This document shows positions 1 through 6,860 of a stretch of 8,128 nt of DNA, one piece after another. The position numbers and the translations under genes are program-made. Positions within the stretch are counted from its first letter, which is position 1; each line of letters opens with the position of its first letter. The notes beneath the pieces were generated by a model, which had not been told where the DNA came from, ran no database searches, and worked only from the letters and a program-made list of their open reading frames with translations. Source of the stretch: Chloroflexota bacterium (GTDB lineage Bacteria; Chloroflexota; Dehalococcoidia; GIF9; UBA5629); contig JAPLHJ010000014.1 in NCBI GenBank assembly GCA_026389675.1, positions 7,907 through 16,034 on the forward strand. Reading direction: 5' to 3'.

Positions 1-38
1 AGAAAGACTGATAGACAGCAAGGATATATTTACGATTG

Positions 39-44
39 AGGAGG
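39..44 (+). promoter_or_regulatory. Ribosome binding site of the AOR gene
   Basis: AGGAGG within a longer GAG-repeat purine block (38-46), 5 bases before the ATG at 50. It fixes the start, since the same frame is open back to the window edge. A 13-base stretch including this site (35-47) recurs at 1947-1959. Confidence 0.8.
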
Positions 45-49
45 AGATC

Positions 50-1897
50 ATGAAAGGATATCATGGCAAAATACTGGTTGCCGATCTCACTAAAGGGACT
101 CTCACCGATGAACCGTTGAATGAAAAATATGCCCGGGACTTCCTGGGCAGTACTGGACTGGCAGCTCGTTACCTGTTTGACATGGTCGATGAAAAGACCG
201 ACCCCCTTGGACCGGACAACCCGCTTATCCTCATGCCCGGCCTCCTCAACGGGACTTCGGGGCCAAGCGTCAGCCGCTGGGGCGGGGCCACAAAGTCACC
301 CTACACGGGGCATTACGGAGATGCCAATGCCGGCGCCTGGTTCGGCGCCGAGTTTAAGAATGCGGGATATGACGGCATCATACTCAAAGGCAAATCGCCC
401 AAGCCGGTGTACATATTTATCAGGGACGGCGTTGCCGAGATTAAAGACGCCGCGCACCTCTGGGGCAAGGACACTTCTCAAACTCAGCAGGAGATTAAAA
501 AAGAATACGCTGACAACAGGGTGCAGGTAGCGTGCATCGGTCCGGCTTCGGAGAACCTTGTGCTCTATGGAAATATCATGTCTGAATACAGCCACTGCCT
601 GGGGCGGGCAGGGCTCGGCTGCGTGATGGGTTCCAAAAAGGTCAAGGCAATCGCCGTGCGCGGTAAAATGAAGCTTCCTATGCAGGATCCCGAGAAATTT
701 CGAGAAGCTGCTCATCAAGCCATGGCAGAGGTAAAAGACGGTTTTCTGTCTCTGATAATGCATGACACCGGCACGTCGGGCTGGGTCGACTCTGCCATCG
801 CCTACGGTGACGGCCCAACAAATTATTATACCGCTCCCACGATGCCTGAATCGACAAACATAAGCGGCGTCTCTCAACTGGAACAATTCCAGGTTGGTAA
901 TACTGCATGCTACGGATGCCCCATAAGCTGCCGCAAGGTTCTCCAGATTAAGGAAGGCAAACATTTATACGAGCGGGTCGAGGGGCCTGAATACGAAACT
1001 ATCATGGCCTGGGGCGCAATGATGGGGCTCAACCTCGACATGTCGACGATAGTCTACATAAATGAACTTTGCAACGGTTACGGCTTCGATACCATCAGCA
1101 GCGGCGCCAGCGTGGGCTACGCGTATTATCTTTACGGGCTTGGTGTCATTTCCGAGAAAGATACGGGAGGGCTTAGGCTCAACTGGGGAAATGTCGATGC
1201 GACCATTGAGCTGGTACATTTGATTGGTAAAAACGAGGGGTTTGGTGCTGTCCTTGCCGGCGGGACTAAACGCATGGCCAAAAAATACGGGCGCCCGCCG
1301 GGAGAGGCTGTGCAGACAAAAGGACTCGAGTTCCCCATGCATGACCCGAGGGCGTACCATTCCATGGCGCTTGTCTATGCCACGGCGCCCCGCGGAGCAG
1401 ACCACAATAAAAGCGACGGGTACCAGGTTGACGGCGGTACGGGCCACCCCGATCTCGGATTAAATGCAGGGGACCGGTGGGGCGATGATAAGGCCGAAAT
1501 GGTGGTAAAAAGCCAGAACTTCAGGGCACTGACCGATTCACTTGGCATCTGCCATTTTGCGCAGGTGCCATTTGTTCCGCTACTGGAAATGATTAATTCC
1601 GCAACCGGCTGGAACACGGATATGGAACAGTTGCTAAGGGCGGGGGAACGCGTTTTCCAGCTGCAGCGGGCCCTTTCGTGCAAGCTCGGCATCAGTGCAA
1701 AAGATGATGTCATGCCTGAATTGGCTATGAGGCCGATTCCGGATGGAGGGCAGGAGGGTCACGTGCCCAATATTGAAAAAATGCTGCCCGAGTACTATGC
1801 CATCAGGGACTGGAACAAGGCCACTGGCAAGCCATCCAGAGCAAGGCTGGAAAGCCTGTATATGCCGGAGATCGCTATTTCTATCGGCGCACAATAA
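50..1897 (+). CDS. Aldehyde:ferredoxin oxidoreductase (AOR family, tungsten/molybdenum bis-pterin enzyme)
   Basis: This family oxidises aldehydes to carboxylic acids (or reduces acids) in the cytoplasm, using a W- or Mo-bis-pyranopterin cofactor and one [4Fe-4S] cluster, with ferredoxin as usual partner. The 615-residue length is close to the roughly 605 of Pyrococcus furiosus AOR. Residues 1 to about 205 form the N-terminal AOR domain, including SRWGGATKSP. Cluster ligands are visible as Cys287-x2-Cys290-x3-Cys294 and Cys501, near the known 288/291/295/494. Pterin motifs are NGYGFD (342-347, Asn where P. furiosus has Asp) and DSLGIC (496-501). EGPEYE (311-316) and His452 in RGADH match the active-site Glu/His region. 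The ATG is chosen because an AGGAGG lies 5 bases upstream and MKGYHGKIL is the usual family start. The frame is open upstream to the window edge, but I judge that chance. Substrate cannot be told from sequence; other AOR-family members (formaldehyde, glyceraldehyde-3-phosphate or benzoyl-CoA-type) are not excluded. It appears monocistronic on its 3' side. Confidence 0.95.
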   Translation: MKGYHGKILVADLTKGTLTDEPLNEKYARDFLGSTGLAARYLFDMVDEKTDPLGPDNPLILMPGLLNGTSGPSVSRWGGATKSPYTGHYGDANAGAWFGAEFKNAGYDGIILKGKSPKPVYIFIRDGVAEIKDAAHLWGKDTSQTQQEIKKEYADNRVQVACIGPASENLVLYGNIMSEYSHCLGRAGLGCVMGSKKVKAIAVRGKMKLPMQDPEKFREAAHQAMAEVKDGFLSLIMHDTGTSGWVDSAIAYGDGPTNYYTAPTMPESTNISGVSQLEQFQVGNTACYGCPISCRKVLQIKEGKHLYERVEGPEYETIMAWGAMMGLNLDMSTIVYINELCNGYGFDTISSGASVGYAYYLYGLGVISEKDTGGLRLNWGNVDATIELVHLIGKNEGFGAVLAGGTKRMAKKYGRPPGEAVQTKGLEFPMHDPRAYHSMALVYATAPRGADHNKSDGYQVDGGTGHPDLGLNAGDRWGDDKAEMVVKSQNFRALTDSLGICHFAQVPFVPLLEMINSATGWNTDMEQLLRAGERVFQLQRALSCKLGISAKDDVMPELAMRPIPDGGQEGHVPNIEKMLPEYYAIRDWNKATGKPSRARLESLYMPEIAISIGAQ

Positions 1898-1914
1898 TTA
1901 AGAAACTATCTCGC

Positions 1915-1938
1915 TCCTCGAGCTGGAAAACTGGAGGA
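1915..1938 (+). terminator. Weak hairpin after the AOR gene, possible terminator
   Basis: Arms 1915-1922 and 1931-1938 pair at 7 of 8 positions with one G-G mismatch around an 8-base loop, starting 18 bases after the AOR stop codon. No run of T follows, so it is not a classical intrinsic terminator. It could slow or end AOR transcription or simply be chance. Confidence 0.2.
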
Positions 1939-2060
1939 ACGAAAACATTGAGGAGGAGACATTTAATTGTTGCGAAGACAGCAATAATTGTTTCTTATCA
2001 AACAGCAGTAAATACCGCACTTTGAGCCTCACCCACTGGCCGACCTTCACATCAACTCAT

Positions 2061-2088
2061 TTAACATCCCGCCCTATTTCGATATAAT
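2061..2088 (+). promoter_or_regulatory. Sigma-70-type promoter of the M24-MFS operon
   Basis: The -35 element TTAACA (2061-2066, 5 of 6 consensus bases) and a perfect -10 TATAAT (2083-2088) are separated by 16 bases. A start near 2095 would give a leader of about 27 bases before the GTG at 2122. This makes the M24, MFS and small membrane protein genes a unit separate from AOR. I see no obvious operator around it. Confidence 0.65.
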
Positions 2089-2108
2089 AGCCGGAAATCA
2101 ATGATTAC

Positions 2109-2115
2109 AAGGAGG
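2109..2115 (+). promoter_or_regulatory. Ribosome binding site deciding a GTG start for the M24 gene
   Basis: AAGGAGG, 6 bases before GTG 2122. The in-frame ATG at 2101 lies upstream of this site and has no such element, so translation most likely begins at the GTG. Confidence 0.75.
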
Positions 2116-2121
2116 CAGACC

Positions 2122-3272
2122 GTGAAAATTGAGCCGATCACCGCCAAACCAAGCAAGGAGGAACTGGGCGCACGCCTGGAAAAAGTGCGTGCACTGATGG
2201 AGAAGCACAAGCTGGATTATTATGTCTCCTTCTCTCCTACCAATGTTTATTACATGACCAATTTCGCCAATATAGTACATGAGCGGCCCTTCATACTGGT
2301 GATACCCAAGAAAGGGGCGATGAGAATGGTCTGCCCGCTGTTGGAATCTACGCATGTTAAGAGCAGGGCACGCTGCGACCTGGACTATGTCATTTACTAC
2401 GAGTTCCCGGCCCCGGCGGGACAGAACTGGTACGACGTTTACAGGCCGCTCTTCAAGGACGGCGACCGCATAGGCGTTGAGTCGGCCATGCCTGCCGGCA
2501 TACTCAAGGAAACGCGCGGCACGACCGTGATGACCAATATCATCGAGGACATTCGAGTTATTAAGAGCGAATACGAGATAGGACGTCATGTGCACGCCTG
2601 CCTGGTGGTGGACGAGGGCATGAAAAAGCTGCTGGAAATCACGCGGGTGGGCGTTCCCCTCATCACCATCTACAGCGGACTGGTGCAGGCCATGATGGCC
2701 AAGGCGCTCTTCGAGGTGGCCGACCTCAACCTCATCGCCAGCAAGTTCCAGGGCGCGGTCTGGCCGCCCTCCATTTCGCATGACCCGCATATTATCCCCA
2801 CTCCCTTCATGGTCATGGAGGAAGGAGGGCCTTCCTGCTCCATCGTCGGCGCTATCGTAGACGGATACGGCGTGGAGATCGAGCGCACACTTTTCCTGGA
2901 GTATGTACCGGAGCATGCAAAGAAGCTCTTCGAAACCAGGATGAAGTGGCCTATAAGCTGGCTCAGCCGGGCGTGGTGCTGGAGGAAATCGACAGGCAGG
3001 TTAGGCAGGTTTTCATCGACGCCGGCTACGAGAAAAACATCATTCACCGCACGGGACACGGATTCGGCATCACGGGACACGAGGACCCCTTCCTGGCGCT
3101 GGGCGACAAGCGCAAGCTGGCCCCGGGCATGATAGTAAGCGTCGAGCCCGGAATCTATTTCAAGGGGCAGGGCGGCTACCGCCACTCCGATACGGTGCTG
3201 ATCACCGAGGACGGCAACGTTAAACTGACACACGCACCCGATCAACTGGAAGAGCTGCTCTTCAAGAAATAA
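2122..3272 (+). CDS. M24-family (creatinase / Xaa-Pro peptidase fold) protein, frameshifted, metal ligands largely lost
   Basis: Reading starts at GTG 2122 and runs in one frame to about 2940, then resumes one frame over (GTG 2946 onward, stop 3270-3272). Adding one base, for example a G in CAGGAT at 2937-2942, restores a continuous 383-residue protein, the normal family length. Residues 1 to about 130 form the creatinase N-terminal domain (RLEKVRALMEKHKLDYYV); the rest is the pita-bread domain, with HRTGHGFGITGHEDP and MIVSVEPGIYF. Active M24 peptidases bind two metals through Asp, Asp, His, Glu, Glu. By my alignment (restored numbering) these are Ile241, Glu252, His313, Glu342 and Ser356, so only His and one Glu remain. 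A two-metal peptidase is unlikely. Creatinase, a metal-free M24 member, is a precedent for hydrolysing a non-peptide C-N substrate, but no substrate can be named. It is the first gene of an operon with an MFS transporter 13 bases downstream. The shift may be a sequencing or assembly error, or a real inactivating mutation. Confidence 0.85.
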
Positions 3273-3285
3273 GGGGATTATGATT

Positions 3286-4578
3286 ATGAAAGAACCTGCT
3301 AACACACAACCCCAGGAATATAAAACCGGCGGCGGCAGCGCCATGTATATCCTTGTCATCTGCACACTGCTGTATGTCATCAACTATATCGACCGGCAGG
3401 TCTTCTCAGTGGTCCTGCAGCCCATGAAGGTCGAGCTGGGCCTGACAGATACCCAGTGCGGGCTGGCCCAAACCATCTTCATTCTGGGCATGGCGCTCTT
3501 CTCCTTCCCGGTAGCCTACATGGTCGACCGCTGGAGCCGCAACAAGACCATCGGGATTATGGCCTTGCTCTGGAGCCTGTTCACCTTCCTGACCGGCTTT
3601 GCTAAGAGCTTCACCACACTGATCTTGCCCCGCAGCCTGGTAGGCGTGGGTGAATCGGGCTTCACCGCCGGCGGGGTGGCCATGGTCAGCGCAGCATATC
3701 CGCCGGAAAAGCGCGCCCGCATGCTGGGCATCTTCAATATTGGCATACCCCTGGGCGCCGCCATCGGCGTGATAGCGGGCGGGGCTATCTCCGCCGCTAT
3801 GGGCTGGCGTTGGGCTTTCTACATCTTCGCCGTTCCCGGCGTCATCCTGGGCATCATGGCCTTTTTCATGCGGGATTACAAGACCCCAACCGGCCCGGGC
3901 GCGGCCGGCACCAGGATTAATTTCGGCAAGTCAATCGCGGCGCTATTCCGCATCCGCAGCCTGGTCCTGTATTTCTTCGGCTATGGCATACTGTGCTTTA
4001 TGACGGTTTCCGTGCTGGTCTGGGCGCCGGCGCTGATGATGCGCCTGATGAGCATCTCCGAGGCCACGGCCGGCATGATCGTGGGCGGATGGGCACTCAT
4101 GGCCATCATCGCCGCCCCACTGGGCGGCTGGCTGGCCGACCTATGGCAGAAGAAGACGGGCAAGGGCCGGCTCCAACTGCCCGCGCTGGCCTCCCTCCTG
4201 GCCGCCATCGTACTGATCATCATGGTGTTGCTCAGGTTTGGTCCGATTGCTATAGGCCTGGGTTTCCTCTACGGTTTCCTCTCTGTGGTATACGGCCCGG
4301 CCCTCAACGCTGTCTCACAGGATGTAGTGCCGGCAGCCCACAAGGGCCTCTCCATGGGTATGGCTGTGTTCGCCGCTTACATGTTCGGCGGCGCCTGGGG
4401 TCCCTCCGTGGTGGGCGCTATCTCTGACTCGCTGGGTGGTGGTGCCGATGGCCTGCTCACTGCCTTCCTGATAGCCTCCAGCGCGGGCTTCATCGCGGCG
4501 GTACTTCTCTGGCTGGCCGCACGCACCTATCCGGCAGATATGGCCAAGGTCATGAAGGAAACATTGATCGCCAAATAA
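3286..4578 (+). CDS. MFS transporter, spinster-like
   Basis: A 12-helix-type major facilitator of about 430 residues in the inner membrane. Typical signs are NYIDRQ in the first helix, the motif-A-like loop VDRWSRNK after helix 2, and RSLVGVGESGF followed by PPEKRARMLG. These N-terminal signatures resemble the spinster group, whose animal members (Spns1, Spns2) move lysophospholipids or sphingosine-1-phosphate; bacterial members have mostly unknown substrates. The conserved Asp/Arg/Glu residues suit a proton-coupled carrier. The short N-terminus before helix 1 (to about residue 22) is polar and Gly-rich. Two ATGs are possible, 3280 and 3286; I prefer 3286 because AGGGG (3272-3276) sits 9 bases before it but only 3 before the other. 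It follows the M24 gene by 13 bases, so it probably carries that protein's substrate or product, an inference from context. General MFS identity is secure; spinster assignment is moderate. Confidence 0.9.
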   Translation: MKEPANTQPQEYKTGGGSAMYILVICTLLYVINYIDRQVFSVVLQPMKVELGLTDTQCGLAQTIFILGMALFSFPVAYMVDRWSRNKTIGIMALLWSLFTFLTGFAKSFTTLILPRSLVGVGESGFTAGGVAMVSAAYPPEKRARMLGIFNIGIPLGAAIGVIAGGAISAAMGWRWAFYIFAVPGVILGIMAFFMRDYKTPTGPGAAGTRINFGKSIAALFRIRSLVLYFFGYGILCFMTVSVLVWAPALMMRLMSISEATAGMIVGGWALMAIIAAPLGGWLADLWQKKTGKGRLQLPALASLLAAIVLIIMVLLRFGPIAIGLGFLYGFLSVVYGPALNAVSQDVVPAAHKGLSMGMAVFAAYMFGGAWGPSVVGAISDSLGGGADGLLTAFLIASSAGFIAAVLLWLAARTYPADMAKVMKETLIAK

Positions 4579-4594
4579 GTGTGGAGAAAGAAAC

Positions 4595-4972
4595 ATGAAA
4601 CTGACGACGCTGCTGCGCCTGCAGGTAATCTATTTCGTGCTGGGCATGCTCTATAACGGTTTGAGCCTGTACCTCACGGCCACGGGAAAACCGCCACTCG
4701 CGCCGACGCAACCGGTGCTCGGCGCCATCTCGATGATAGTTTATGCGCTGTTCCTTATTCCGGGCTACCTGCGCAAGATCACCCTGTACAGGATACTGAT
4801 GGGAGTCGCCATCCTGGTGATGGGCTACGGTGGCGTTGTTACCCACATCATCAACATTTTCACACAACCGCAGCTATACAGCTCCATCGTGTCCTGGGCG
4901 GCCGCAGTGGGCATCAACCTCTTCGGGCTGGTGCTGAATATCATCGCCGTCTCGGGCAAGTTTAAGACTTAG
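4595..4972 (+). CDS. Small four-helix membrane protein, unknown function
   Basis: I do not recognise this 125-residue protein. It is very hydrophobic, with four likely membrane segments at about residues 8-28, 41-59, 64-90 and 97-118, and short basic loops (RKITLYR near 60-66, GKFKT at the C-terminus), suggesting an integral inner-membrane protein. No catalytic motif, cysteine pair or signal-peptide cleavage site is visible. The ATG has GGAG at 4583-4586, 8 bases upstream, and lies 16 bases after the MFS stop, so it is very likely co-transcribed with the M24 and MFS genes as last gene of that operon. It could be an accessory subunit of the transporter, but nothing in the sequence proves that. 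Coding status is supported by the ribosome binding site, operon spacing and regular membrane pattern. Confidence 0.75.
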   Translation: MKLTTLLRLQVIYFVLGMLYNGLSLYLTATGKPPLAPTQPVLGAISMIVYALFLIPGYLRKITLYRILMGVAILVMGYGGVVTHIINIFTQPQLYSSIVSWAAAVGINLFGLVLNIIAVSGKFKT

Positions 4973-5005
4973 TTTAGGCCGGCGTATGAACTGATACCGC
5001 AAGGT
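4973..5005. other. Convergent junction between the two operons
   Basis: Only 33 bases separate the stop of the + strand small membrane protein from the stop of the - strand DUF2804 gene. I see no strong hairpin with a T run on either strand, so the transcripts may overlap at their 3' ends or end by another mechanism. Confidence 0.6.
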
Positions 5006-6070
5006 TCACCACCGAGCGTGGTGCTCTTCCGCCCAGCCGACCAGATCGTTGACTTTGATCTTTTCGCCATCGTCTGCAACCAGCGTCCCGCTGTAGTGGC
5101 CGAACATCTGGTGGACCTCGCTGGCCAGGATGCCCACGTCGGTTTTAGCCACGCGTTCGAAGAATGGCTTGAACTCCAATTCAAGCCGGCCGTCGGGCGA
5201 GGTCATCAGCCAGGGCTTCTTGAAGTCCCGCTTATCGTACTTGAAGTCAATCTTGCCGAGCTTGTGCACCTTCCCATTCAGGATAATGGCGTTATCATTC
5301 ATTTCGGGACTGTTGCCGATGCCGTCCCCGGCGTTAAGGCCGAGTGTGCGCCCGCCGGGCAGGAACTGCGAGAAGCTGGCCCAGATCCAGAATGAGCGGT
5401 AGGGCCAGACACCGACACCCCAGTCCAGCGTTCCCAGGCTGCAGTCCGGCCGTATATCGTATATCTTGCGAGTTTTCTGCCCGCTGACCTTATCTTCATC
5501 CCAACCGAATTCGATTGTGCCATCGGCCGGCATACAGTTTACCTTGCGCGTATAGAAGAAGCGCCTGTTCTTGTAGGGGAATACGTTGACCACCGACTCG
5601 TGACCATCCCTCAGGTGCAGTCTGACATCGGCGGAAAGGCCGGAACCTCCAAAACCCGGCCAGCTGATTTCCAGCCTGCGCTCATTATCGCTGCTGGTAA
5701 AGAAATGCAGGTGCAGCGCACCATTCTTATAATGACAGTCGCCGGAGGTGCTGTTGCGCGGCAGTTCGATGCCGCTGCCGAAAGGGATGTTCAGCGTCTG
5801 CTCAGAATACTGCCCCGTGATGAAATCAAGCACATAGACAAAGACCGGCCCCAGGTAGCCCACGTTGCTGAGCGTGAAGGAGAAGAAATGCGTGGGTGTG
5901 GTGATACCGAAATATTGCCAGCGCTTGATGCGCAGCGGCTGCAGGCATTTCAGCCCGTAGATATTGACGTTCTCCAGGTTGGCATCCAACAACGGCTGGC
6001 GCGCCCAACCGTAATCGGCCAGGTTGCCCTGTCCATCCAGCAACGGCCCGCTCTTAGTTATCTCACGCAT
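5006..6070 (-). CDS. DUF2804 family protein
   Basis: This 354-residue protein matches, from memory, the conserved blocks of the DUF2804 family from end to end. They are GWARQPLLDANLENV (about 22-36), KRWQYFGITTPTHFFSFTLSNVGYLGPVFVYVLDF (49-83), the central LDWGVGVWPYRSFWIWASFSQ block with GLNAGDGIG (roughly 215-255), ILNGKVHKLGKIDFKYD, and the C-terminal PDGRLELEFKPFFERV...FGHYSGTL...GWAEEHHARW. It is rich in aromatic and beta-type sequence, with no membrane helix or signal peptide, so probably a soluble cytoplasmic beta-rich protein. The family's biochemical role is not established to my knowledge. The ATG at 6070 is chosen because an A3G7 block lies 8 bases upstream. It is last in the - strand operon, 21 bases after the TauE-type permease stop, so it may act on the same compound as the PLP enzyme and permease. 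That is inference. Confidence 0.9.
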   Translation of the reverse strand: MREITKSGPLLDGQGNLADYGWARQPLLDANLENVNIYGLKCLQPLRIKRWQYFGITTPTHFFSFTLSNVGYLGPVFVYVLDFITGQYSEQTLNIPFGSGIELPRNSTSGDCHYKNGALHLHFFTSSDNERRLEISWPGFGGSGLSADVRLHLRDGHESVVNVFPYKNRRFFYTRKVNCMPADGTIEFGWDEDKVSGQKTRKIYDIRPDCSLGTLDWGVGVWPYRSFWIWASFSQFLPGGRTLGLNAGDGIGNSPEMNDNAIILNGKVHKLGKIDFKYDKRDFKKPWLMTSPDGRLELEFKPFFERVAKTDVGILASEVHQMFGHYSGTLVADDGEKIKVNDLVGWAEEHHARW

Positions 6071-6078
6071 TATACATA

Positions 6079-6088
6079 CCCCCCCTTT
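6079..6088 (-). promoter_or_regulatory. Ribosome binding site of the DUF2804 gene
   Basis: On the - strand this reads AAAGGGGGGG, ending 8 bases before the ATG at 6070. It occupies nearly half of the 21-base space after the permease gene, leaving no room for a separate promoter there. The seven-G run is a site where sequencing length errors could occur, but it is outside the coding region. Confidence 0.65.
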
Positions 6089-6091
6089 AAT

Positions 6092-6850
6092 TCAATGTAT
6101 GAACCCGATCAATGCGCGGATCAATTGTATCATCCCCACGATAAAAAGCACCGACCAGGTCAATGTTTTGAAGGTCAGCTCTTTGACCTTGATGAAGCTG
6201 CCGATCGCCACGCCGGCAATGAAACCGGGCAGCACCACCGCAGCCAGCTGCAGAGATTGCAGATTGGCACTTCCCACAATCCACATTGTTGCATACAGCA
6301 CCACGTTCAATATCAGCCAGAGGACGGCAAGCGTGCCGAGGAAAGCCTGCGGCTCGCGTATCTCCCGCCCGGCGTAATAGACGATCAGCGGTCCACCCGT
6401 GGCGAAAAGCCCGTGAAAGATGCCCCCACCCATGATAACCGGCGCTGCCAGGTATCGGGGCAGCGGCCCGGCGGCGGACTTCCGTATGTACAGCCCGATC
6501 AGCTCGACAGCCGAAACCAGCATGATAAAAATCCCCAGCACTATTATCAGTACCGTTTCATCGGCGTAATTGCGTATTAATATGCCCGCGATCATACCAA
6601 GGGCGGCCAGCGGCAGAATGGTCACGAGCAACAGGCGCCGGTTGACCTGCCTGTGCCAGCGGATAACCAGCCAGGTGCTCTGCAGGATGGCCAGGGCAAC
6701 CAGTGCCGGTAGCAGCGTCTCCAGCGGGAAAAGGAAAAGGCCGAAGGCCAGGGCGATAATGGTATCGCCGAATCCAAGCGTGGTCTCTACCATATGCGCC
6801 AGCACCAATATTAGCGCCAGCAGCAGGATATTGATAATCTCAGGAGGCAA
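6092..6850 (-). CDS. TauE/SafE family permease (sulfite/organosulfonate exporter-type membrane protein)
   Basis: A polytopic inner-membrane protein of about 252 residues, the usual size for this family, with around eight hydrophobic segments in two repeated halves. The family's two signature regions are visible: ETTLGFGDTIIALAFGLFLFP near the N-terminus (about 22-42) and GGGIFHGLFATGGPLIVYYAGRE in the middle (about 146-168). Known members export sulfite, sulfoacetate or related sulfur compounds, but the family is broad and substrate cannot be read from sequence. The frame opens with TTG at 6856, yet AGGA (6857-6860) touches that codon; the second TTG at 6850 lies 6 bases after AGGA and is preferred. 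No ATG exists before the one at HMVETT, which would cut off most of helix 1. The ribosome site overlaps the stop codon of the S1P-lyase-like gene, so the two are probably translationally coupled. DUF2804 follows 21 bases later. Confidence 0.88.
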   Translation of the reverse strand: MPPEIINILLLALILVLAHMVETTLGFGDTIIALAFGLFLFPLETLLPALVALAILQSTWLVIRWHRQVNRRLLLVTILPLAALGMIAGILIRNYADETVLIIVLGIFIMLVSAVELIGLYIRKSAAGPLPRYLAAPVIMGGGIFHGLFATGGPLIVYYAGREIREPQAFLGTLAVLWLILNVVLYATMWIVGSANLQSLQLAAVVLPGFIAGVAIGSFIKVKELTFKTLTWSVLFIVGMIQLIRALIGFIH

Positions 6851-6856
6851 AGGCAA

Positions 6857-6860
6857 TCCT
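6857..6860 (-). promoter_or_regulatory. Ribosome binding site of the TauE-type gene, overlapping the upstream stop codon
   Basis: On the - strand the TAG stop of the PLP enzyme (6861-6859) and the AGGA core (6860-6857) share bases. Six bases follow before TTG 6850. This arrangement favours re-initiation by ribosomes ending the upstream gene. Confidence 0.5.

Noticed and set aside
2..49. In-frame N-terminal extension of AOR to the window edge
   Set aside because: Sixteen stop-free codons can occur by chance, the extension does not resemble AOR, and a strong ribosome site precedes ATG 50 at the usual family start.
296..964. - strand open frame (222 codons) opposite AOR
   Set aside because: Antisense to a gene with all AOR cluster and pterin motifs in register; composition fits a shadow frame.
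2098..2916. Long - strand open frame (272 codons) opposite the M24 gene
   Set aside because: It covers the coding part of a clear creatinase-fold gene, shows no recognisable motif and would overlap the promoter leader; an antisense shadow.
2946..3272. A separate 108-residue gene starting at GTG 2946
   Set aside because: Its sequence is exactly the missing C-terminal half of the M24 domain and it lacks its own ribosome site; it is the second part of a frameshifted gene.
2122..3272. Naming the M24 gene creatinase or pepQ
   Set aside because: The metal-ligand pattern argues against a standard peptidase, but similarity to creatinase rests on fold and ligand loss only; no substrate-specific residues could be confirmed.
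5600..6580. Long + strand open frame (326 codons) across the start of DUF2804 and much of the permease gene
   Set aside because: It lies opposite two well-supported genes and gives a low-complexity protein rich in His, Gln, Arg and Pro, typical of an antisense shadow in GC-rich DNA. No ribosome site is evident.
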